Positions 44,683 through 52,477 of a stretch of 64,000 nucleotides of DNA are shown piece by piece. The notes under the pieces were generated by a model. That model was given only the letters and a program-made list of their open reading frames with translations. It was not told the origin of the DNA and ran no database searches. Numbering within the stretch: position 1 is the first letter of the stretch; each line of letters begins with the position of its first letter. The DNA is from Aculops lycopersici (Eukaryota; Arthropoda; Arachnida; Trombidiformes; Eriophyidae), in NCBI GenBank assembly GCA_015350385.1, contig WNKI01000002.1, positions 7,183,165-7,247,164 on the forward strand. Direction: 5' to 3'. A program made the translations under genes and the position numbers.

Positions 44683-45894
44683 TTAAAGCTCAACCACAAC
44701 AGGTTGCTCTTCCTCTCTCTCCAAACCAAATTGCCATTTAAATCTCTGTTCAGCGAGTCGCTTGAGCTCCTGAGATTCGTAGACGAGCTGTTGGGGCTTA
44801 GTATCGGTCTCATTGATGTTTTGAAATAGCTCGTCCAAATAACTTCGAACCAAGTTTTCGGCGTCCACAATATCGACAAACAAGTCCTCGGGCACTTGGT
44901 CAAGTTGAGCTTGTAGTATTTGAATAAAACTTATGTAGAAGTTTGGATACCTCTCAATGTAGGCATATGCTTGACATACCAAACCAACGAGCTTTTTCCA
45001 TTGCTCGAAACAATCGTATACATGGTAGTAGGTGAGGGTTACAAAGGCAAACTGTAGCTCACCAAGCAGTCTTTGTTTGCCCGACTCGCCTTTGAATGCG
45101 TACTCCAACTTCATGGATGAGTCTACATAAAACTTTGTTTTCTCTTCTGCACTAATCTCAGAGCCATCCTTGAGATCCAGGTGAGTTTCAGGTATTGGTG
45201 TAAATCTAATCACAGTTGACTTGTCTGGCTTGAGATCAGGTAATAGGGATTCCTCATTTAATTGATTCGATGGTTCCTCACTTTTAGAGGGCATAACCCT
45301 TCTCAGTCGACCGCTTATAGAGGTCATAGGTTGGTCCATTTCATCGCCTCTCACGAGGTAGGGCACTGATCTAATCTTGTTACAGGTGGGCATAAGTTGT
45401 GACATGATCTCAGGAGTTATATAGCCAGTCAGAGATTTGTACTTCACATAGGTTGAGTATTTGTATGGTCCCAAAAACCGATCCAAGTCTCGCAAATTCA
45501 TGGCATACCTCTCTCGATACTCCTCGTTTGGCTCAAAGTCGTCATCAAAATCCTCCTCGCCCACCGACCATTTCTTGATGAGTATCTCTTTGGGTTTGAA
45601 GTCATGGAAGAATCCACACCGTGGTCCGGTGGTTTGTTGCTGCTCTGTTTCGCCTTTAGAGATGGCACTTACATAAATTAGATGAACGCCGGGCGGGATC
45701 ATTTTGACTCCTCTAAATTTTTCACCAATTCTGTATACAACCATATCTATCCCAAACTCACTACCAACAGGGAGGTCTTCAACAATCAAGATTGCACAGT
45801 GATCCTCGTAGAGCGACCTGGCTTCATCTTGCTCAATCTCGTCTACTTCTGGGTAAGATGGTCGTTCATTCATCTTGACACTTGTAGTGGGCAT
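44683..45894 (-). CDS. AAR2: AAR2 splicing factor homologue
   Basis: An intronless protein of 403 residues that matches AAR2, the U5 snRNP assembly factor that holds PRP8 in the cytoplasm before BRR2 replaces it. The N-terminal half contains VGSEFGIDM, FRGVKMIPPGVHLIY and GFFHDF, hallmarks of the AAR2 beta domain. The C-terminal half carries LLGELQFAFVTLTYYHVYDCFEQWKK-like sequence, the family's helical VHS-like core. Human AAR2 has about 384 residues, so the length is normal. Two Met codons are possible. The first, at 45894, lies inside the upstream PSMG4 gene. The second, at 45873, starts MNERPS and overlaps the PSMG4 stop by 8 bases. I favour the second, because only the part from there resembles the family. 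Confidence 0.93.
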   Translation of the reverse strand: MPTTSVKMNERPSYPEVDEIEQDEARSLYEDHCAILIVEDLPVGSEFGIDMVVYRIGEKFRGVKMIPPGVHLIYVSAISKGETEQQQTTGPRCGFFHDFKPKEILIKKWSVGEEDFDDDFEPNEEYRERYAMNLRDLDRFLGPYKYSTYVKYKSLTGYITPEIMSQLMPTCNKIRSVPYLVRGDEMDQPMTSISGRLRRVMPSKSEEPSNQLNEESLLPDLKPDKSTVIRFTPIPETHLDLKDGSEISAEEKTKFYVDSSMKLEYAFKGESGKQRLLGELQFAFVTLTYYHVYDCFEQWKKLVGLVCQAYAYIERYPNFYISFIQILQAQLDQVPEDLFVDIVDAENLVRSYLDELFQNINETDTKPQQLVYESQELKRLAEQRFKWQFGLEREEEQPVVVEL

Positions 45895-46375
45895 TAACGA
45901 ATTGAAAGACCCTCAAGTATAGTTTTGCCATAAATCCGCTTGGATCTAGCTCCTCCTGAGGTAGTTTGATGTTGTTGGCCACATAAACTGGACGATTCCG
46001 GTTTATCTTTTTACTCAATCTGGTAGCCAATGTAGAAGATATTATTGATTCGTCAGATTCTATCAAACAAGAACTGTGTTCTCCAATACCTAGACTCAAG
46101 CCTCTTAATGTTGTGTTTGTGTTCATAAATCCTCTAATAACTTCTTCCTTTGTTATCTTGTCACCGTCAATCGCTGTTTTGATACTTGCTCTCTGACTTA
46201 GGCATGCATTATTGAGCACCAGGAGGAATGATCTTTTCATCAAAACAAGACTTAAATGTATGGAAACTCCATTGACTTCTACAAATGTATCGTGGTTCGT
46301 AATCACCTTCGATGGTTTCGACGTTACTACACATGGGGATGCAGGTGTGGTTTTTGTATCTGATTGTTCACCCAT
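45866..46375 (-). CDS. PSMG4: Proteasome assembly chaperone 4 homologue
   Basis: A 169-residue intronless frame directly upstream of AAR2 on the same strand. The pattern VNGVSIHLSLVLMKRSFLLVL, then ISSTLATRLSKKINR and VYVANNI, and a C-terminal LYLRVFQFVNAH helix match PSMG4 (PAC4), which works with PSMG3 to seat alpha subunits during assembly of the 20S proteasome ring. Vertebrate PSMG4 is about 123 residues; this one has about 45 extra N-terminal residues rich in Ser and Thr. The ATG at 46375-46373 is the first in frame with a credible context; the frame stays open further up without an ATG. The stop TGA (45868-45866) overlaps the start of AAR2. The similarity is short, so the name is less certain than that of AAR2. 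Confidence 0.7.
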   Translation of the reverse strand: MGEQSDTKTTPASPCVVTSKPSKVITNHDTFVEVNGVSIHLSLVLMKRSFLLVLNNACLSQRASIKTAIDGDKITKEEVIRGFMNTNTTLRGLSLGIGEHSSCLIESDESIISSTLATRLSKKINRNRPVYVANNIKLPQEELDPSGFMAKLYLRVFQFVNAHYKCQDE

Positions 46376-46686
46376 CTCGAGACGAATTGGTGACGTTTTG
46401 GATTGCAATTTGCAAATGACCCTACATGTTTTGGCAGACCCTGTGATTTTGACCGCCACAAAGCAGCGTCTCGAAACGAGCTGACAAAATTTACGTGTGC
46501 TTCAGTAACAGAAGTGCACCTAATATTTGCGACTGTGTCGTGCATGGTGTGCTGAAAACACGTGGGTGCACTGAGGAGCAAACGCAACGAAACAGTCGCA
46601 GCAGAGTCCAGATTGGATACAATTCTAAACAATGAATGTCTAGACCTTAATATTGCACCTTAATCAAATTAAATTATTTATAAACC
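46376..46686. promoter_or_regulatory. Bidirectional promoter region, PSMG4-AAR2 / UTP15
   Basis: Only 311 bases separate the divergent start codons, so both promoters must lie here. A CACGTG E-box is present at 46559-46564. No TATA box is seen on either side. The AT-rich stretch at 46655-46682 immediately precedes the UTP15 ATG. Confidence 0.6.
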
Positions 46687-48339
46687 ATGGAGGATTCCGG
46701 ACCATTAAGCACCCCCTTGATGAGGGTAGCTCCCATGTTCTACAAAGAGAAAACATTTTGGGAAACAAGACTCACTCCTGACGAACAATTTCGAGACATC
46801 GGATCCGTCGATCATATTGACTATAATCCACATGATTTGGACGAACTATTAGTCTCATCTCTAGCCAGGATCTCAATGTACGACAGCAATAATTTGGAAT
46901 TGAATAGAACCTATAAAACAAATACACAATTTCAAGTTTACGGTGGGTGCTTCAGAAAGAATGACGGCCGCCTTATTGCGGCCGGTAGTGAGGAGGGCAA
47001 GGTATTTGTATTTGAATCTCACAATACGAATCCCTTGAGAACATTCGACTTGAAAGCACCAACACATAGGGTGCTGTTCATGGAAAATAACTTGATAACA
47101 TTCTCCGACGATCTAGCTGTGCGAGTACTTGACGTTGGGTCAGGTTCCACAATCAGAACCTATGGTGATTCAAAAGGCGCCGCAATCAACAGTACCAAAA
47201 CAAAGCAAGCATGCCAACCGGGTTCAATATTCCATAAGGATTACGTCAGATGTGGTTGCCTGATAGATAGGCTTATCGTTTCAGGTTCCTATGATAACAC
47301 AGTCAAGTTCTGGGATCCGAGGGTTGATGACCTGAAGCCTGTCATGGAATATGACCATGGATATTCAGTCGAGAGTATGTGCACCAGAGGTTCAACATTA
47401 CTCATGAGTGTCGGTGGTAACAAGTTGCAAGTCTTCGATATGGTGGCCGGAAAGACTCTAACAAATATCATTCCTAAACATCACAAAACTATCACATGTG
47501 TTGCTAATTATGAGGATAAGTATTTGCTTACAGGCGCACTAGACGGCTACTTGAATGTACTCGACTTCAACTACCAGTATGTGACTAGATTCAATTACGA
47601 GGAGGCACAGATTCTCAGTCTTGTGGTAAATCCAAAACTATTGGCAGTTGGATTCAATAATCATCAAGTTCAGGTCAAAAGGTTCAAGGACTTCATCAAA
47701 AAGTCAAACAATGAAATGGCCGAGCTTGAGAAGTTACAATCAGGATATTTTGGTCCCAATATGGTTACCCGATATTTCCATGAAGCTATCGCCGAAACTC
47801 AAGATCCTGCCGCCACCCATCGTGCCTTACTTGCAATCAAGCAAAAGAAGACTCCCATAGTCCTTGATGACGTTGAGGGATTATATGCACCTGTCATTAT
47901 TCCAAGAGCAAAATCGAGCCGACTCTCTAAGAGGCCCATCGCAGATAAGTTCTTGTTAAGCTTCGAGCATTCTCGGGCGCTTGACTTTGTATTGCAGAAT
48001 TACAAGAAGGATCCGGATAACGTTGTTTATGTTCTCCGTGAACTCATGAAAAGAGACAAACTAAAGGAGGCCATGACCAACTGTCCAAGGATAATAACAC
48101 TGATTAGGTTCTTAGGTTTATATCTGAGCGACATTCGTCATAATAGGATTGTTTTGGATAGTGCCTTGATTTTAATTGGTCTTATATTGGATGTTAAGAA
48201 TAACTTGATTCAGCAAAAGAATCCCGAGTTTTGGTCAAATATTGACATGTTGTTCAAGGGTGTTGATGAAGAACTCCAAGTAATTGACGCTTGTACCATG
48301 ATTGGATCGCAAATTAATACAATCATTTCACAATATTAA
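46687..48339 (+). CDS. UTP15: U3 snoRNA-associated protein 15 homologue (WD40, SSU processome)
   Basis: A 550-residue intronless protein. The N-terminus (APMFYKEKTFWE, then FRDIGSVDHIDYNPHD) is characteristic of UTP15. WD40 repeats occupy roughly residues 45-335, with blades ending in motifs such as SGSYDNTVKFWDPR, LTGALDGYLNVLDF and AAGSEEGKVFVFES. The conserved UTP15 C-terminal helical domain follows, about residues 410-545 (LDFVLQNYKKDPDNVVYVLR). UTP15 is part of the t-UTP subcomplex that links rDNA transcription to early 18S pre-rRNA processing in the nucleolus. The human protein has 518 residues, so the length is normal. It is divergent from PSMG4 and convergent with ALYREF, whose stop lies 229 bases away. 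Confidence 0.95.
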   Translation: MEDSGPLSTPLMRVAPMFYKEKTFWETRLTPDEQFRDIGSVDHIDYNPHDLDELLVSSLARISMYDSNNLELNRTYKTNTQFQVYGGCFRKNDGRLIAAGSEEGKVFVFESHNTNPLRTFDLKAPTHRVLFMENNLITFSDDLAVRVLDVGSGSTIRTYGDSKGAAINSTKTKQACQPGSIFHKDYVRCGCLIDRLIVSGSYDNTVKFWDPRVDDLKPVMEYDHGYSVESMCTRGSTLLMSVGGNKLQVFDMVAGKTLTNIIPKHHKTITCVANYEDKYLLTGALDGYLNVLDFNYQYVTRFNYEEAQILSLVVNPKLLAVGFNNHQVQVKRFKDFIKKSNNEMAELEKLQSGYFGPNMVTRYFHEAIAETQDPAATHRALLAIKQKKTPIVLDDVEGLYAPVIIPRAKSSRLSKRPIADKFLLSFEHSRALDFVLQNYKKDPDNVVYVLRELMKRDKLKEAMTNCPRIITLIRFLGLYLSDIRHNRIVLDSALILIGLILDVKNNLIQQKNPEFWSNIDMLFKGVDEELQVIDACTMIGSQINTIISQY

Positions 48340-48568
48340 ACTACCGACGATAATCTTGTTATACAATGTAGATGTTTGAATTGATGAATGGTTGGTAAGG
48401 ATGATGATGATGATGGTGTGATTGTTTTTGTGGCTTTCAAGTGGTGTTTAATAATATATAGTAAGTTTGTATCTTGGTTTCCTCTTCAACACGATGGTAT
48501 TTATGTATCGTTGTGTATATCTCTCGCTATATCTCTGAAGTTGGTGAGATTGACTTGGTGCTTCTACT

Positions 48569-49276
48569 TCAGTCGACATTCATGGTGTAGCTCTCTAAAT
48601 CGGCATCGAGTTCCTCGGCGGTAACCTGCTTCTTCGGCTGGCGCTGACCGCGCTGAGGGCCTGGCTTGCCGCCACCACGAGTGGTGGATGGACGACCACC
48701 GCGATTGGCTGGTCCACCTCTTGTGTTCTTGTTTTGTGGGCGACTTTTGTAGATTCCGGAGCCAGCCTTGATGCCAGTACCAAGCCTACCCTTAGCGGGC
48801 GAGCGTTCAGCTTGTGGTCGGCTACTTGGGACGATTGAGATGTTCATTGGTCGTCCATCTAAAGGTAGGTTGTTGTAATTCTTGATAGCGCGTATGGCAG
48901 CATCGCGGCTCATCAAAGTAACCTCAGCTGTGCCCAGGCTACGGCCGCTCTTGTCATAGTGAACAGCAGCCTTCTTGACTGGACCAACCTCAGAGAATAG
49001 CTCCCTGACATCCTCGTTGGTGACGTTAAAGTGAAGATTTGAAATGTGCAACATGGTTGGTTCGCGTTTGTTAGGCGAGACACGAGCTGCGGCCGCTCCC
49101 TTGGAAACAAGTCCAGGTCTCGATCCAGGTTTTCTCAATCGGTTAGCGCCTTCAGCTGGCTTGTTTCCAGATTGTTGTGGCCTCTTGTTTGGCCTATTGC
49201 CGCGTGTTTGTGGCTTGTTTGTGCTTTTGTTCAATTTGATGATATCATCCAATGACATGTCGACTCTGTCTGCCAT
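48569..49276 (-). CDS. ALYREF: mRNA export adaptor ALY/REF (THO complex subunit 4)
   Basis: A 235-residue intronless protein with the full REF layout. The N-terminal UAP56-binding motif is MSLDDIIKLNK (residues 7-17). An RGG/basic variable region and one RRM follow (about 74-150, with MLHISNLHFNVTNEDVRELF and the RNP1-like LGTAEVTL). Then comes a Gly/Arg-rich segment, and a C-terminal UAP56-binding helix (EELDADLESYTMNVD). ALYREF couples splicing and TREX to nuclear mRNA export through NXF1. Its neighbours UTP15, AAR2 and CRNKL1 also act in RNA metabolism, although in a genome this compact that may be chance. Confidence 0.95.
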   Translation of the reverse strand: MADRVDMSLDDIIKLNKSTNKPQTRGNRPNKRPQQSGNKPAEGANRLRKPGSRPGLVSKGAAAARVSPNKREPTMLHISNLHFNVTNEDVRELFSEVGPVKKAAVHYDKSGRSLGTAEVTLMSRDAAIRAIKNYNNLPLDGRPMNISIVPSSRPQAERSPAKGRLGTGIKAGSGIYKSRPQNKNTRGGPANRGGRPSTTRGGGKPGPQRGQRQPKKQVTAEELDADLESYTMNVD

Positions 49277-49968
49277 TTTGAAAGGTTTTGTATGGTCTAA
49301 TGGGATTCCTGATAATTGTGAACAAATTCTTAGCGTAAATTGATATTCTGATTCAGATTTACTTGTATAATTTCAATCAATGCAGTTGGCTTATAATATT
49401 AACAATGTGATATATCGATGGTTCTGAGATAAATATTGTTGTTGTTTGTTGTAACGAATATTACAAAGCTCCAATATTTATTTCAACGACAGTTGCGAGA
49501 AGAGCCGTGCATTTGCTGCAGAGTTGCACCGTTGCTGCGTTGGCGGCCGGCGACGACGAAGCGCTAAACACTCGAGCAGCGACGTCAGCGCCACTTCTTC
49601 GCTGCGTTAGCTGCCGGCAAATGTACTGCCTTGAGGGGAGAGAGAAACACGGGCACATTGTGCTGTACAGCAAGTGTTGTTGTTCGCGCTGTACATATCC
49701 AATGAAGGGGGGAAAGAATCCAACTGAATCCATGCCATGAGTTCTAGAATGCACACTACCCGCTTAAAGATCCCACGTGGGTATAAAACCGCATGCTATC
49801 TCAGCACTGGTATTCATTTTAGCTTTGTATTGCATCATTCATCTACCCAGTGACATAACTCTAAATTACATTCTTATTAATCCACCTAAACACATCTCAT
49901 ATTAAACTTCATTGTTACATTTTGTTACTTTAATACCCAGCAAACCCCAAAACTTAAACACTTACATC
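49277..49968. other. Divergent intergenic region, ALYREF / nucleoplasmin-like gene
   Basis: These 692 bases hold the two divergent promoters. The right part contains a clear core promoter (listed separately). The interval 49461-49754 is open in two antiparallel frames. Neither product resembles anything I know, and the antiparallel overlap suggests chance. Confidence 0.6.
49772..49823 (+). promoter_or_regulatory. Core promoter of the nucleoplasmin-like gene (E-box, TATA, initiator)
   Basis: A perfect palindrome CCCACGTGGG (49772-49781) is followed by TATAAAA (49792-49798). An initiator-like TCAGCA starts at 49821, with its A at 49823, 31 bases from the start of the TATA box. That is the normal spacing. 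The predicted start site leaves a 5' leader of about 146 bases before the ATG at 49969, possibly with a small intron ending at the CCCAG near 49940. Confidence 0.7.
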
Positions 49969-50637
49969 ATGTTTTTCGGTCTAGAAGTCAAGAACAAGCA
50001 GGCTGAATCGAAGCCAATCACTCTGACCAACACCATCAAGCTTAGCCAGGCTGTCCTCGTTCCAAGCCAAAATGGCAAGAAAGAGCCAGTTCAACTGGTT
50101 GCCGAGTACAACAAAAAGCAATTCGTCTTGTGTGTCTTGGAGTCGGGCAAATGGCAAGTTCCTCTCGACTTGATGTTTGAAGGAGGATCGCAAGTCAAGT
50201 TTTTCCTTCGAGGAGCGGGCACCATTCACCTAACAGGCTATGAAAACTTCGACGATCTTGATGACATGTCCATGTCTATGTCATCAGACGAGGAAATACC
50301 ATCATCAGACGAGGATGTTCCTCAAACCATCTCACCAGTCAAATCATCCGGAAAGAAGACAAATGGGGTTCACAAGGCAGTGGTCAAGCCAACCCAAAAT
50401 GGTAAGAGAGCCGCTGTAGAGATCAAGGACGAGAATCAAGATGAGGATGACGATGATGAAAGCGACGACCTAGATTTCCTTGAAGGTGAATCAGATGATC
50501 TAAGTAATGAAGACGACGACGACGACGATGATGATGATGATGATGATGATGATGATAACGAGGACGAAGATGATGATGATGATGATGACGACGACGACGA
50601 AGAAATGGACGAAGAAGATGATAGCGAATTTGAATAG
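49969..50637 (+). CDS. Nucleoplasmin-like domain protein with acidic tail (FKBP39/46-type N-terminus)
   Basis: A 222-residue protein. Residues 1-95 (MFFGLEVKNKQ, VLCVLESGKWQVPLDLMFE and VKFFLRGAGTIHLTGY) match the nucleoplasmin-like pentamer domain that starts insect nuclear FKBPs. A serine/acidic stretch, a lysine-containing linker (SSGKKTNGVHK) and a C-terminal tail of almost pure Asp/Glu (about residues 166-222) follow. Such proteins chaperone histones and act in the nucleolus or chromatin. The peptidyl-prolyl isomerase domain expected in an FKBP39/46 orthologue is absent: the frame stops after the acidic tail with no splice donor. It may therefore be a stand-alone nucleoplasmin. The ATG at 49969 is used because the domain starts there, 146 bases below the predicted transcription start. 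Confidence 0.85.
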   Translation: MFFGLEVKNKQAESKPITLTNTIKLSQAVLVPSQNGKKEPVQLVAEYNKKQFVLCVLESGKWQVPLDLMFEGGSQVKFFLRGAGTIHLTGYENFDDLDDMSMSMSSDEEIPSSDEDVPQTISPVKSSGKKTNGVHKAVVKPTQNGKRAAVEIKDENQDEDDDDESDDLDFLEGESDDLSNEDDDDDDDDDDDDDDDNEDEDDDDDDDDDDEEMDEEDDSEFE

Positions 50638-50699
50638 ATCAATCAATGGACAAGTAACTATTACGCAACCCAAGTTCTCATGTAAATTTCCACGTTATC

Positions 50700-50705
50700 A
50701 ATAAA
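50700..50705 (+). terminator. Poly(A) signal of the nucleoplasmin-like gene
   Basis: AATAAA lies 63 bases after the stop codon, which gives a very short 3' UTR. Confidence 0.65.
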
Positions 50706-51257
50706 GAAAAACCCTCTACAATCCATGCATAGCATTATGACTTCGTGCTCGAATGTGGCTACTAAAACTTATTGATGCGAAGTCTCTCACCTACCTTTCA
50801 ATCAAGAGTATGAAGATGAATTGAATTCACCTGCATCAACTAAAGGTAAGGGAAGAAACCTCACAATTGTTATCGTGATTGATATTACGAATCAATAAGT
50901 TAAAATATCGAAAACTTTCAAGTTTTTAAGCGATTCTTAACAGGTTGGCTTCCCCCCCTGCGCGACGTATTGCGTAAGTTTCACCCCCTCCGCTCACGTT
51001 GTTTGCAAACGTCAACATAACGCGGATGCAGCAGCCAACAGAAAAAGCTGCACAGTTTTATATGTAGAAGTCACAAGAATTGAACTGACAGCATTTGTGT
51101 CAGTTTTTTAGATGGATATTCAGCACCTGTCATACATTTTGACTCGGTGGTGCAAGTTACCTATTTGCCACTGTTTTTCTCTAGTAGTATAGTCTGTAAT
51201 ACTATCCGGTCAAGTAATTGCGATAAATACCATCAGGTTAGATAAGAACCTGTCAAT
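50706..51257. other. Intergenic region upstream of RER1
   Basis: About 550 bases with no reading frame of note. It should contain the RER1 promoter. A CCCCCCC tract near 50951 and a weak TTATATG at about 51058 are visible, but no confident core element. Confidence 0.5.
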
Positions 51258-52148
51258 ATGATGGCGGCACCACCGCCAGCGAGGGATGAGTATGTCGCCA
51301 ATCAGGATGCCGGTGGCAACTTCACGGTGACCCAAGAACCACAAGTATCCCAGGGAAATCAGCAACCGCAATATCAACCTCCACCTCAACCCCCGCCACC
51401 ACTACTATTACCAAATGAACCGATGCAATATCCTCCATCACCACCGCAACAGCAACAGCATTCGGAGGCTACTTTTCAACCAAGTTTTACAGTCAACAGC
51501 AAGGATGCTACCATCATGGGTGATGATTCGTTTGCCTTTAAAACGCCCGAGTCAAGTTTATCCGCCGTCATCAGGAGCTTGAGACAAAGGTGGCAACTAT
51601 TTCTCGATGCAGTCACTCCTCATATTGCTGCCAGATGGAGTTTCTCCATAACAATGCTAATCATCTTCTTGCTTAGAGTAGTGTTATCTCACAAATGGTA
51701 CGTAATCTGCTACGCCCTCGGTATCTACTACTTGAATCTATTTCTAGCCTTCATCAGTCCTCGAATTGATCCTGCATTCCAAGCATCAGGATTGGATGAA
51801 TTTGGAGACGATGAGTTTGGCCAGGATTCTAGTGACACTGGTCCCATGTTACCAACTCGAGCAAACGATGAGTTCAAGCCATTCATTCGTCGACTACCTG
51901 AGTTTAAATTCTGGCTTGCCGGTACCAATGCCACCCTCATATCGCTTCTCCTAACAATATTCGACCTCTTCGACATGCCAGTCTATTGGCCAATCCTATT
52001 ATTGTACTTCATTGTGCTCACTATTAGCACGTTGAGACAGCAAATCAAGCATATGATCAAGTATGGTTATGTTCCGTGGGATAAGGGAAAGCGCAGATAT
52101 GGGCGACAAAACGAGGAACCAGCTCGTCTCTTTCCAACAACAGTCTAG
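51258..52148 (+). CDS. RER1: RER1 homologue, Golgi-to-ER retrieval receptor, with N-terminal extension
   Basis: The C-terminal ~195 residues of this 296-residue frame are RER1. They include LDAVTPHIAARW, four hydrophobic segments (about residues 128-146, 149-169, 218-241 and 243-265), YALGIYYLNLFLAFISPRIDP, FKPFIRRLPEFKFW and RQQIKHMIKYGYVPWDKGKRRYG. RER1 cycles between Golgi and ER and returns escaped membrane proteins and unassembled subunits. Family members have about 190-200 residues. Here about 100 Pro- and Gln-rich residues precede the domain. A Met at codon 87 (ATG at 51516) would give a normal-sized protein, so the annotated start is uncertain. The gene is intronless, with AATAAA 43 bases after the stop. 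Confidence 0.93.
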   Translation: MMAAPPPARDEYVANQDAGGNFTVTQEPQVSQGNQQPQYQPPPQPPPPLLLPNEPMQYPPSPPQQQQHSEATFQPSFTVNSKDATIMGDDSFAFKTPESSLSAVIRSLRQRWQLFLDAVTPHIAARWSFSITMLIIFLLRVVLSHKWYVICYALGIYYLNLFLAFISPRIDPAFQASGLDEFGDDEFGQDSSDTGPMLPTRANDEFKPFIRRLPEFKFWLAGTNATLISLLLTIFDLFDMPVYWPILLLYFIVLTISTLRQQIKHMIKYGYVPWDKGKRRYGRQNEEPARLFPTTV

Positions 52149-52190
52149 AAAATGCATTGAAGAATGCAATAATCATTGAATTTATAGATA

Positions 52191-52196
52191 AATAAA
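52191..52196 (+). terminator. Poly(A) signal of RER1
   Basis: AATAAA shortly after the RER1 stop, within the 329-base gap to CRNKL1. That gap must also hold the CRNKL1 promoter; no TATA box is seen in it. Confidence 0.6.
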
Positions 52197-52477
52197 GTAA
52201 AAATTCATCAATCAATCGATTCTTTTCATTTGTTACGAGATAAAAGCAATATTGGTTCGAATGTATCTTGCTTGCCCAGAGTCGGTGTTTGGCTCGCCGA
52301 ATGAAAGGCAGTGCACACGTTCCCTCTTTGCTCAATATTTTCGCCGCTCAAACCATCAAACGTTTTGCTACATTTTCTTAAATCAAAACAAATCTAAACT
52401 CTGCACTATATTCGAATTATCTTGCAATATTAATTCATGGCATGATCTCTAAAATATTCTGACTAAATCTTCCCAAG

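Noticed and set aside
49461..49754. Antiparallel open frames between ALYREF and the nucleoplasmin-like gene
   Set aside because: Neither product has recognisable features, and the region is a promoter. Cysteine spacing was considered but does not form a known motif.
50436..50642. Poly-serine frame opposite the acidic tail
   Set aside because: Antisense shadow of the GAT/GAC codons of the nucleoplasmin-like protein.
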